Assembly: GCA_017881705.1 (NCBI GenBank)
Contig: JADGQP010000111.1
Span: forward strand, 1 to 6,768
Reading direction: 5' to 3'
Length of the DNA: 6,768 nucleotides
Source of the DNA: Christensenellaceae bacterium
Lineage (GTDB): Bacteria; Bacillota; Clostridia; Christensenellales; Aristaeellaceae
Shown here: piece after piece, positions 1 through 6,314 of the stretch
How positions within the stretch are numbered: the stretch's first letter is position 1
Layout of the letters: each line of letters begins with the position of its first letter
The notes under the pieces: model-generated
Databases searched by the model: none
Seen by the model: the letters and a program-made list of their open reading frames with translations, nothing else
Told to the model about the DNA's origin: nothing
Program-made: the position numbers and the translations under genes

Positions 1-1
1 A

Positions 2-706
2 TTCAAGGAAAATATCGACCGCGAATGGCTAAAGATCGGGCCGGACACTACTATAGAAGATTTCAAGGCGTTTCTCGCACGCAATCCGGATATCATCGTC
101 AAGCCGCTGGAAGGCAGCAGTGGCGTAGGCATCGAGCGTTTTCAAAAGGAAGTCTGGCAGGGGCGCGAGGAAGCGTTTTTGGATGAACTGCGCAAAAAGG
201 GCATCGGCATTATTGAGGAGCGCGTAACGCAGCACCCGGAAATGATGAGAATGTGCCCCACATCGGTCAACACCATCCGCATTGCAACGCTGTTGGGTGA
301 TAAAAAACAGGGCGTAGTATACGCCTTTTTACGCATAGGCAACGGACGGGTGATGGATAACGTGGATTGCGGCGGCATGGCTGCGCGTGTGGATTTAAAA
401 AGCGGAAAGCTCCTGACCGTCGGGGCCGACAAGGCCGGAAATACCTATGATAAACACCCTATCACGGGCACGCCCATCATCGGTTTTACGGTACCGTATT
501 TTCAGGAAGCGATGCAGATGTGCCTGGAAGCTGCCCAGAAAGTGCCGCAAATGCGCTTTATCGCCTGGGATGTGGCCATTACCCAACGCGGCCCGTGCTT
601 TATCGAGGGCAACTCGTTCCCCAGTCACGCGGTGCCCCAATTTGCCGCGCACTATCCCGACGGCATCGGCATCATGCGCGAATTCCGCGAGTTTATCGAT
701 ATCTAA
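2..706 (+). CDS. Sugar-transfer-associated ATP-grasp enzyme, 3' part only
   Basis: This frame is open from the first bases, so the gene is cut by the window edge; 234 residues plus TAA are visible. ATP-grasp enzymes use ATP to join a carboxylate to an amine or similar nucleophile through an acyl-phosphate; the substrate here cannot be read. Residues 34-44 of the fragment are the ATP-binding glycine-rich loop (KPLEGSSGVGI). IIEERV at about 68-73 fits the adenine-binding hinge. WDVAIT (Asp190) and IEGN (Glu202, Asn204) supply the Mg-binding triad. The stretch between, with SVNTIRI, LRIGNG, DNVDCGG and HPITG, matches the sugar-transfer-associated ATP-grasp family (PF14397 type), usually found in polysaccharide or cell-envelope gene sets. 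There is no signal peptide or membrane segment in the visible part, so it is probably cytosolic. The secreted protease gene follows after 50 bases with no visible terminator. The family call is firm; the exact substrate is unknown. Confidence 0.9.
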   Translation, partial: FKENIDREWLKIGPDTTIEDFKAFLARNPDIIVKPLEGSSGVGIERFQKEVWQGREEAFLDELRKKGIGIIEERVTQHPEMMRMCPTSVNTIRIATLLGDKKQGVVYAFLRIGNGRVMDNVDCGGMAARVDLKSGKLLTVGADKAGNTYDKHPITGTPIIGFTVPYFQEAMQMCLEAAQKVPQMRFIAWDVAITQRGPCFIEGNSFPSHAVPQFAAHYPDGIGIMREFREFIDI

Positions 707-756
707 CGCTTTCCCGCCTCCCAGGCCCGACCGACCGACGGAAAGAGAGAACGCTT

Positions 757-2967
757 ATGAAAAAAGCATTATCCGTATTCCTGGCCGTTATACTATGCTT
801 TGCGCTGGTACCGGCGCCTGTTGGCGCGTCCGCGCAAACCTTCACGCTCATGGTGTACCTGTGCGGAACCGACCTGGAAAGCGACGGAGGCCTTGCAACC
901 GCCGACCTTAAGGAAATGACGGGCAGCGGCATCGCAGCCAACAGCAGCCTGACGGTTTATGTGCAAACAGGCGGCACAAAAAACTGGGAAAATAAGAAGC
1001 TGGCCGATGGCAAAGGCGAGCGCTGGCGTGTGGATAAAACCGGCCTGACCCGGCTAACGAAACTGGGCAGCATCGATATGGGCGACGAAGCCGAGTTTGC
1101 ATCGTTTCTGCAATACGGTTTTGAGAATTTTCCGGCAGATCGATACGGGCTGATTTTTTGGGATCACGGTTCTGGCGCGACCGATGGCGTATGTTATGAC
1201 GAGATGACGGACAACAGCCTGAACATGGCGGAGATCTATACGGCGCTGGACACTGCATCGAATGAGCCAAATTACCGCAAATTCTCGATGGTCGGCTTCG
1301 ACGCCTGCCTGATGGCAGACTATGAAATGGCTGTGCACCTGGAGCCGTTTGCCGATTATATGATCGCCAGCGAGGAAACCGAACCCGGCGAAGGCTGGAA
1401 TTATAAAAGCTGGCTGCCGAGCCTTTCCAAAAACCCGGGCATGGAGATCCCCGCGCTTGGCAAAACGATTGTGGATGGGTTTTTACAAAGCGTTAAGGAC
1501 GTAGGGTATGACGAGTTCGGAACGCTTTCCGTGTTGGATCTGAACAAGCTGGACGCGCTGCGTTCGGCCATGGAAACCATGGGCGACAGCCTGAACGGCC
1601 AGATTGGCACGGGAAATTTCAACTCCATCTCGCGTATCCGCCAAAACGTGCGCTCGTTTGGCGAAACGGACGACGATGCCTCCGATATGATCGACCTGGG
1701 GGTTTTTGCCAAGGCCTACGAAACCTACGACGAGGCGGGGGCCGCGGCGCTTACCAAAGCGCTTGCCGACGCGGTGGTGTACAACGGCTTTACCAGCAAT
1801 CTAAGCGGCATCTCCGGTCTGGCTGTGTTGGTGCCGTACAGCACGCGCGCGGACGCGCCCACTTACCTGCAAAACTACGACACCCAAAACCTGATGCCTA
1901 AATACACAGCTTTTATCCGAAGCCTTGTAAGCGGCATGGCCGATGGCAGCCATACCTTCGGTTCGTCCACCGTTACCCAACAGACCGTGCAGGACGCTAC
2001 AGTGGATTGGTTTTCTCAATACGCGACCGATACGCAAAGTTATTACAACACATACAACAACCTGTGGGGCAACTGGAGCGGGAAGGATAACGGCGGCGCG
2101 AACACGGGCGCGGGAACCGCCTCGGTCGACAGCATCCTGGGGAGCCTGTATGGGGAAAACGGAGAAACTTTCAACAGCAGCGTATATGACGAAAGCACCC
2201 AACAGGAAGCCGACACGAGCGACAACGTGAGCAGCGATACGTTCGCCGGTCTGTGGGGCGGGTCGGCGCAGGGCGAAAAAGCCGATACGGTGGCGGTGTC
2301 CGTGGGCGGGGAAACTTACGACGTGCAGAACCCCTTTGCGGACGCGCAGGGGGCGAATGCGTACAGCGTCGACCTGACACAGGAAGATATGCGCTACCTG
2401 GCCTCGGCCGACGCTTGCCTGATGATGGATGTAAGCGACCCGGATTTTGAATGCTATGTGGACCTGGGCTACACCCAGGATGTGGTGATCGATTGGAACC
2501 AGGGAAAGCTCTACGGCCTGTTCGACGGCACCTGGCCGACGCTGGACGGGCAGATGGTCTGCATTTACGACCAAATCACCAACGATAACTACGTGCGTTC
2601 GTTGATCCCCGTAACGCTGAACGGTGAGGAAACCTATCTGCTCGTCGTGTTCGATGCCCAGCGTCCGGGCGGCGCTGTGGTAGGGTATACCGAGGGCTTC
2701 AACGATGCGGGTATGGCGTTGCGCGGTTATCAGACATTGAAACAGGGTGACGTGGTGGTGCCGCAGTACGAGCTGATCTACTGGAATAATAACGGCGACG
2801 AGCAAAGCGAGCCTTTCGTGGGCGATCCCATTACGGTCGGGGAAGGCGGTACGATCGCTTTCGGGTATGATGACGTGGAAACGGGCGCGGATTATATGTA
2901 CGGCTTCTGCCTGAACGACGTGTACGGCGATTACCAGTATACGGATTTTACCACGCTGTCTTATTAA
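757..2967 (+). CDS. Secreted clostripain-family (C11) cysteine protease
   Basis: This 736-residue protein belongs to peptidase family C11, endopeptidases that cut after Arg or Lys. The frame is open upstream to about 520, but the ATG at 757 is chosen because it opens a classic signal peptide: MKK, a hydrophobic core, and a cleavage site after Ala-Ser-Ala26. A purine-rich GGAAAGAGAG at 740-749 lies upstream of it. The C11 catalytic domain covers about residues 27-395, starting with FTLMVYLCGTDLES. The dyad is His137 (FWDHGSG) and Cys184 (GFDACLM); Asp182, two before the Cys, is where family members have the S1-pocket acid. Arg174-Lys175 are the only basic residues between the dyad members, so they are candidates for self-cleavage. 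Residues about 399-507 form a Ser/Thr/Asn/Gly/Tyr-rich linker, followed by an acidic C-terminal domain to 736 that I do not recognise. No LPxTG motif or C-terminal membrane anchor is present, so release from the cell or non-covalent attachment is likely. The 32-base gap to the convergent gene holds only weak 5-bp hairpins and no T-run. Confidence 0.93.
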   Translation: MKKALSVFLAVILCFALVPAPVGASAQTFTLMVYLCGTDLESDGGLATADLKEMTGSGIAANSSLTVYVQTGGTKNWENKKLADGKGERWRVDKTGLTRLTKLGSIDMGDEAEFASFLQYGFENFPADRYGLIFWDHGSGATDGVCYDEMTDNSLNMAEIYTALDTASNEPNYRKFSMVGFDACLMADYEMAVHLEPFADYMIASEETEPGEGWNYKSWLPSLSKNPGMEIPALGKTIVDGFLQSVKDVGYDEFGTLSVLDLNKLDALRSAMETMGDSLNGQIGTGNFNSISRIRQNVRSFGETDDDASDMIDLGVFAKAYETYDEAGAAALTKALADAVVYNGFTSNLSGISGLAVLVPYSTRADAPTYLQNYDTQNLMPKYTAFIRSLVSGMADGSHTFGSSTVTQQTVQDATVDWFSQYATDTQSYYNTYNNLWGNWSGKDNGGANTGAGTASVDSILGSLYGENGETFNSSVYDESTQQEADTSDNVSSDTFAGLWGGSAQGEKADTVAVSVGGETYDVQNPFADAQGANAYSVDLTQEDMRYLASADACLMMDVSDPDFECYVDLGYTQDVVIDWNQGKLYGLFDGTWPTLDGQMVCIYDQITNDNYVRSLIPVTLNGEETYLLVVFDAQRPGGAVVGYTEGFNDAGMALRGYQTLKQGDVVVPQYELIYWNNNGDEQSEPFVGDPITVGEGGTIAFGYDDVETGADYMYGFCLNDVYGDYQYTDFTTLSY

Positions 2968-2999
2968 CGTTCACCATCACGGCGGTAGTTTGGTGCCGT

Positions 3000-4151
3000 T
3001 CAGCGGGATAAGTCGGTAGTACCCCTTTCGTCGGTCAGCAAGCGCTTTGCACTTTCCACACCGCTTGTCGCCATCGTGCTCAGCACCGATAGCATGGCTT
3101 TTCGCGCGGGAAGATCCATGGCGCGCAAGGCTGCCCACAGTGCGCTGGCTGTGTCCGGCAGGCGGCTGGCCGCAACGCTCATCGTAAGCGCGCTTCCGGC
3201 GCCAAGCGCAGAAAACAGCGTATCAATAAACAGCTTGCGGGTTTCGGGTGTACTGCCGCGTAAAAATTCATCCATTGTCGCCTTGGTCAGGCGGCTGGCT
3301 CTGTCCAAAGTGGGCAGGGTTTCAAAGTGCGGGCCGTCCAGCACCCAAGTGAATACATCATGTTGCGAGATGCCCAATGCGTGACTGTGAACGACCCTGT
3401 AGGTTTCCGGAACCCCCATCAGCCGACCGATCACTGAGCTTTGCGGCACATAACAGCGCGCTTTTAGCAATGCCTCGCGGTAACCGGCCAGGGCCAGGGT
3501 CGCGTTGTCCTGGCCGGGCGCGTCAAACAAATAAACGTCGGTAATCCGCTCACGTTCCTGTGGCTCGCAGTAGGCGGCCGTGTACATGGCCAGGTTGCCG
3601 CCTTTGGAATGTCCGCACAGGCAAAGCCCGCCTCGCGTGCCTTGTATGGCGGCCTGCAAATAACGCACGGCCTCAACCTGCGAAGGCACAGGGCTTGAGA
3701 AGGAAAGGTTGAAATCTTCACGCCAGCCCACCACGGTAGCGTCCGTACCTCGATAGGCGATAACCGGCGAACCATCCGGCAACAGGAACGTTACGGCCGC
3801 AAACTGCATATGAAGTTCGGGGTCGAAGCGATCCTCGCAATGGAGGATTGTAAGGCCGCCAAAGCGCTTGGTATCGGCCAGCGCCTCAAGCAGGCGGTGC
3901 CGGTTGGCCACTGTCTGCGAGTTGCCGGGTTCCGTGGGGAGCTTTTCCAAAAGCGACGCGGCGGTATGAAATGTAATGGCCCCGTCCTCGGTGACATCCC
4001 CAAAATGCAAATAGGCTAACTGGGAAAGGATTAACAGATCCACTTCGCAAAGCGGCGCCGCGACGAAGGACAGATCGCCGCGCCATTTCACGTAGTCCGC
4101 CAGCGCGCGCCGCCTCGGGGAACCTTCCAACCGTATCTCCACGTTATCCAT
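3000..4151 (-). CDS. Lipase-like alpha/beta-hydrolase, DUF2974 (Mbeg1-like) family
   Basis: This 383-residue protein has the conserved opening of the DUF2974 family: ADYVKWRGDLSF near residues 18-29, then EVDLLILSQLAYLHF to about 50. The nucleophile elbow is GHSKGGN at 180-186, making Ser182 the likely nucleophile. AYRGTD at 132-137 resembles the oxyanion region of class 3 lipases. QHD at 263-265 makes His264 the best candidate for the catalytic His; Asp210 in LFDAPG is one possible acid, but this is unsure. No signal peptide or membrane segment is seen, so it is probably a cytosolic esterase or lipase with unknown substrate. The last 100 residues are Ala-rich and helical-looking. Start choice is open: the ATG at 4151 directly abuts AGAGG, which is too close for normal spacing, whereas the GTG three codons later (4142-4140) has GAGAGG about nine bases upstream. 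An in-frame stop upstream rules out a much longer form. It is divergent from the phasin-like/UbiB pair. Confidence 0.87.
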   Translation of the reverse strand: MDNVEIRLEGSPRRRALADYVKWRGDLSFVAAPLCEVDLLILSQLAYLHFGDVTEDGAITFHTAASLLEKLPTEPGNSQTVANRHRLLEALADTKRFGGLTILHCEDRFDPELHMQFAAVTFLLPDGSPVIAYRGTDATVVGWREDFNLSFSSPVPSQVEAVRYLQAAIQGTRGGLCLCGHSKGGNLAMYTAAYCEPQERERITDVYLFDAPGQDNATLALAGYREALLKARCYVPQSSVIGRLMGVPETYRVVHSHALGISQHDVFTWVLDGPHFETLPTLDRASRLTKATMDEFLRGSTPETRKLFIDTLFSALGAGSALTMSVAASRLPDTASALWAALRAMDLPARKAMLSVLSTMATSGVESAKRLLTDERGTTDLSR

Positions 4152-4158
4152 CCTCTCA

Positions 4159-4188
4159 TTGCAAATAGCCGCTCCGGCTCTTTATTAA
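4159..4188 (+). promoter_or_regulatory. Possible plus-strand promoter for the phasin-like/UbiB pair
   Basis: TTGCAA at 4159-4164 and TATTAA at 4183-4188 are 18 bases apart and could form a sigma-70-type promoter pointing to the gene at 4389. This would give a leader of nearly 200 bases. The match is modest, and no better candidate was found between 4206 and 4388. It would overlap the palindrome as well. Confidence 0.25.
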
Positions 4189-4200
4189 AATAGAGAGCTG
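4175..4200. promoter_or_regulatory. Near-palindrome in the divergent promoter region (possible operator)
   Basis: The core, 4177-4198, reads GCTCTTTATT, AA, then its near reverse complement ending AGAGC; 9 of 11 base pairs are perfect, one is T opposite G and the central pair is A opposite A. C4175 and G4200 extend it. It lies between the start of the minus-strand hydrolase and the plus-strand phasin-like gene, and its AT-rich middle overlaps possible -10 elements in both directions. An operator for a dimeric regulator is one reading. Another is a plus-direction terminator, because TTTTT follows at 4201-4205. No regulator gene is visible here. Confidence 0.45.
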
Positions 4201-4208
4201 TTTTTCAA
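4180..4208 (-). promoter_or_regulatory. Possible promoter for the minus-strand hydrolase gene
   Basis: Read on the minus strand, TTGAAA (4208-4203) could be a -35 element. An AT-rich run, TATTTTAATAAA, follows within a 15-17 base spacing and could hold a -10 such as TAATAA or ATAAAG. Spacing and match to consensus are only moderate. The run coincides with the palindrome, which would suit repression at this site. This is inferred from sequence alone. Confidence 0.3.
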
Positions 4209-4338
4209 TACACCTAATGGCGGCAATTTCCTACGGATACGAAGCCGGCACCATCATACCATCGCAGTTCCGTCGTGTAAAGCCTGCCATAAGCGGATAA
4301 AAGAGGAATCCGTACTGGTTTCCAGAATAGTTACCTTG

Positions 4339-4362
4339 CGGGTCGGCAACGGTTTTGACCCG
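4339..4362 (+). other. Small hairpin in the leader of the phasin-like gene
   Basis: CGGGTC (4339-4344) and GACCCG (4357-4362) are perfect inverted arms around a 12-base loop. GGTCG at 4341-4345 could instead pair with CGACC at 4371-4375, which directly abuts the ribosome binding site at 4376. The two pairings exclude each other, but both are short, so a regulatory role is only a possibility. Confidence 0.3.
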
Positions 4363-4375
4363 AAACCCGGCGACC

Positions 4376-4381
4376 AGGAGG
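4376..4381 (+). promoter_or_regulatory. Strong ribosome binding site (AGGAGG)
   Basis: A perfect AGGAGG lies seven bases before the ATG at 4389. It fixes the start of the phasin-like gene and is the best ribosome binding site in the window. The downstream kinase has no comparable site and probably depends on translation coming through from this start. Confidence 0.88.
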
Positions 4382-4388
4382 TTTTAAT

Positions 4389-4676
4389 ATGAAAATCAGC
4401 GATGATATCCGTAAATTGATGTTGGCGGGTCTGGGCGCGGCCAGCGTGGCTTCGGAAAAGACCGGCGAGGCGATTGACGAGCTGGCCAAGCGTGGGGAGG
4501 AAACCCTGGCGCACGGCAAAGATTTGAACGAACGCCTGCGTCACGAAATCGAGCAGACCATCAAGGAACAAACGCCCATTCCGCCCAAAGACGAAGTGCT
4601 CGCGGCGCTGGACAAGCTGACACCGGAGGAACGTAAGGCTGTACGTGAAAAATTGGATCAAATGGGCGACGAATGA
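4389..4676 (+). CDS. Small phasin-like helical protein, partner of the UbiB-type kinase
   Basis: This 95-residue protein starts at an ATG with a perfect AGGAGG seven bases upstream. It resembles the short phasin-family (PHA-granule-associated-like) proteins of Clostridia: an N-terminal patch with LMLAGLGAASVASEKTG (residues 10-26), then a charged, probably coiled-coil helix (EAIDELAKRGEE to about 60), a Pro-containing break at 63-66 (PIPP), and a second charged helix with LTPEERKAVREKL at 77-89. There is no signal peptide or full membrane span; the Ala/Gly-rich start could be an amphipathic surface-binding helix. True phasins coat polyhydroxyalkanoate granules, but no PHA synthase is visible here, so granule binding should not be assumed. 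Its stop overlaps the kinase start (ATGA, 4673-4676), which implies coupled translation and a shared job. The gene is firm; the phasin-like label is fair, and its function is unknown. Confidence 0.85.
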   Translation: MKISDDIRKLMLAGLGAASVASEKTGEAIDELAKRGEETLAHGKDLNERLRHEIEQTIKEQTPIPPKDEVLAALDKLTPEERKAVREKLDQMGDE

Positions 4677-6256
4677 GCAAAGCCGATAACACGGGCAGCG
4701 CAGGCCGTTTTCTGGAGATCGTAGGCGTTTTGCAAAAACACGGCGCCATCCACGGCATTACCCCGGAAAAGCTGCGCCTGATCGTAGAGGATCTGGGGCC
4801 TACGTACGTGAAGCTGGGGCAGATGCTTTCCATGCGCCCCGACCTGCTTCCGCCTGCTTATTGCGGGGAATTGCAAAAACTCCGTTCCGATGTTACGCCC
4901 ATGCCCGAAGCCGAGGTACGACGGGTGATCGAAACATCGCTGGGCGTTCCACGCGGCGAAGCATTTCCAACGTTTGACCCCGTGCCGGTAGGCAGCGCGT
5001 CCATCGCGCAGGTGCATCGAGCGATATTGCCTACCGGTGAGAACGTGGTGGTCAAGGTACAGCGCGAGGGAATCCGCGATGTGATGGCCAGCGATATCGC
5101 GCTGCTGATGAAGGCAGCCAAACTGTTAAAACTGACGCCAACCGGTGATACGGTGGATTTTTCCATGGTGCTGGACGAGATGTGGGTAGTCGCCCAACAG
5201 GAGATGGATTTTCTCAACGAAGCCGCCAATGTCGAGGAGTTCCGCCGTTTCAACCAGGACGTGGCGTATGTGACCTGCCCGAAGGTTTATCGCGGCTTCT
5301 CCACCCGCCAGGTGCTGGTGATGGAGGCTGTGGACGGCATACCCATTAACGACCTGGAGGCGCTTAAAGCACAGAAATACGAACCGGAGGAGATTAGCCG
5401 AAAGCTCTGCCTCAACTACATGAAGCAGGTGTTGGACGACGGTTTTTTCCACGCCGACCCGCACCCGGGCAACCTGTTGATCCGCGATGGCCAGATCGTG
5501 TGGCTGGATCTGGGCATGGTCGGCCGTCTGTCCGCGAAGGATCAGACAGCTTTTAAAAAGGCGCTCGCCGCCGTGGTTACGGGGGACGTGGGCACGGTAA
5601 CGGACGCGGTGCTGGCGATTACTCGGCATACCACGCCCATACGCAGGGACGCGCTGTACGCAGACGTGGACGCGATGCTGGCACAGTACCTGCAAATGGA
5701 CCTTGGCGCCATGAACCTGAGCGAAGTGATGCAGCAGGTGCTGGATCTGGCCAGGAAGCACGGCCTTGCCATGCCCGAAGGGGTAACGCTTCTGGCGCGC
5801 GGCATGAGCACGCTGGAGGGGCTTGTGGCGGATATCAGCCCGGAGATAAGCCTGATGGAGCTGGTGGCGCAGCGCTTTACCCAGGAAAAACTGCGCGATA
5901 TCGATTGGGAACAGACGGTGGCAAAGGATGCGCGCGCGGTTTACGAATCGGTGCAGAAATCGCTTAGCACGCCCGCCCTGCTCAACGATGCGCTTCGCGC
6001 CGCGTTAAAAGGTGAGTTGAAGATTCGTTTGGATCATTCGACGGCGCTGGCCGAGGCGGAAGCAAACGCAAAACGCGCGGAACGCACACGGCGCACAACG
6101 CTCTACGCGGGTGGCATGATCGCTTCCGCCGTGCTTACGCTTTCCGGCGTACAGCCCTTGTTCTGCGGTCTGCCGTGGCCTTCTGCGCTCGGGTTTACGC
6201 TTCTGGCGCTTTATATCGCCTATCATGGCTGGCGTGACTGGCGAGGGAAAAAATAA
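4673..6256 (+). CDS. ABC1/AarF/UbiB-family atypical protein kinase-like protein
   Basis: This 527-residue protein has the full set of UbiB/COQ8 marks. The family's own KxGQ motif is Lys47-Leu-Gly-Gln50. The Ala-containing loop that replaces the kinase P-loop is in GSASIAQVH (Ala109-His115). The ATP-binding lysine is Lys128 (VVVKVQ). The ExD motif is Glu177-Met-Asp179, the catalytic loop HADPHPGN (His260, Asp262, Asn267), and the DFG equivalent is Asp279-Leu-Gly. Two hydrophobic stretches near the C-terminus (about 476-497 and 503-519), split by PLFCGLPWP, look like membrane helices, as usual in this family. Relatives support ubiquinone or isoprenoid-lipid metabolism, probably as ATPases rather than protein kinases. 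In a likely anaerobe, ubiquinone seems an improbable target, so a quinone, isoprenoid or membrane-lipid role is inferred. It starts within the stop of the phasin-like gene (ATGA) with only a weak upstream Shine-Dalgarno. All motifs are intact, so it is probably active. Confidence 0.95.
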   Translation: MSKADNTGSAGRFLEIVGVLQKHGAIHGITPEKLRLIVEDLGPTYVKLGQMLSMRPDLLPPAYCGELQKLRSDVTPMPEAEVRRVIETSLGVPRGEAFPTFDPVPVGSASIAQVHRAILPTGENVVVKVQREGIRDVMASDIALLMKAAKLLKLTPTGDTVDFSMVLDEMWVVAQQEMDFLNEAANVEEFRRFNQDVAYVTCPKVYRGFSTRQVLVMEAVDGIPINDLEALKAQKYEPEEISRKLCLNYMKQVLDDGFFHADPHPGNLLIRDGQIVWLDLGMVGRLSAKDQTAFKKALAAVVTGDVGTVTDAVLAITRHTTPIRRDALYADVDAMLAQYLQMDLGAMNLSEVMQQVLDLARKHGLAMPEGVTLLARGMSTLEGLVADISPEISLMELVAQRFTQEKLRDIDWEQTVAKDARAVYESVQKSLSTPALLNDALRAALKGELKIRLDHSTALAEAEANAKRAERTRRTTLYAGGMIASAVLTLSGVQPLFCGLPWPSALGFTLLALYIAYHGWRDWRGKK

Positions 6257-6291
6257 GAACACGGCGCGTCAGATAAACATCTGGCGCGCCG
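6247..6291 (-). terminator. Intrinsic terminator for the minus-strand CapA-like gene
   Basis: 6262-6274 and 6279-6291 form a 13-bp stem, with one G-T pair, around a four-base loop. Read on the minus strand, it comes just after the CapA-like stop and is followed by a T-rich run (TGTTCTTATTTTTT). That run is the complement of the end of the kinase gene (two AAA lysine codons and TAA). On the plus strand the same hairpin has no T-tract, so it would be at best a weak stop for the kinase transcript. A 13-base palindrome (CGGTTTCAAACCG, 6295-6307) lies beside it. Confidence 0.75.
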
Positions 6292-6314
6292 AAACGGTTT
6301 CAAACCGAATTGGG

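Noticed and set aside
709..745. CTTTCC/GGAAAG pairing that could mask the protease ribosome binding site
   Set aside because: A 6-bp stem with a 25-base loop is easily found by chance, and nothing else supports a switch here.
520..756. Upstream extension of the protease reading frame
   Set aside because: It overlaps the conserved end of the ATP-grasp gene in another frame and would bury the signal peptide that begins at 757.
1801..2805. A 334-codon open frame on the minus strand inside the protease gene
   Set aside because: It is fully antisense to a well-supported secreted protease with intact motifs, has no recognisable domain, and long antisense frames are common in GC-rich genes.
2972..2999. 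Hairpins between the protease and hydrolase genes (CACCA/TGGTG and ACGGC/GCCGT) as a bidirectional terminator
   Set aside because: Both stems are only 5 bp with loops of 11-14 bases, and no T-run follows on either strand.
5126..5761. A 211-codon open frame on the minus strand inside the UbiB-type gene
   Set aside because: It is antisense to the catalytic core of a clearly conserved protein, is His/Val/Gln-rich in a way typical of shadow translation, and shows no family pattern.
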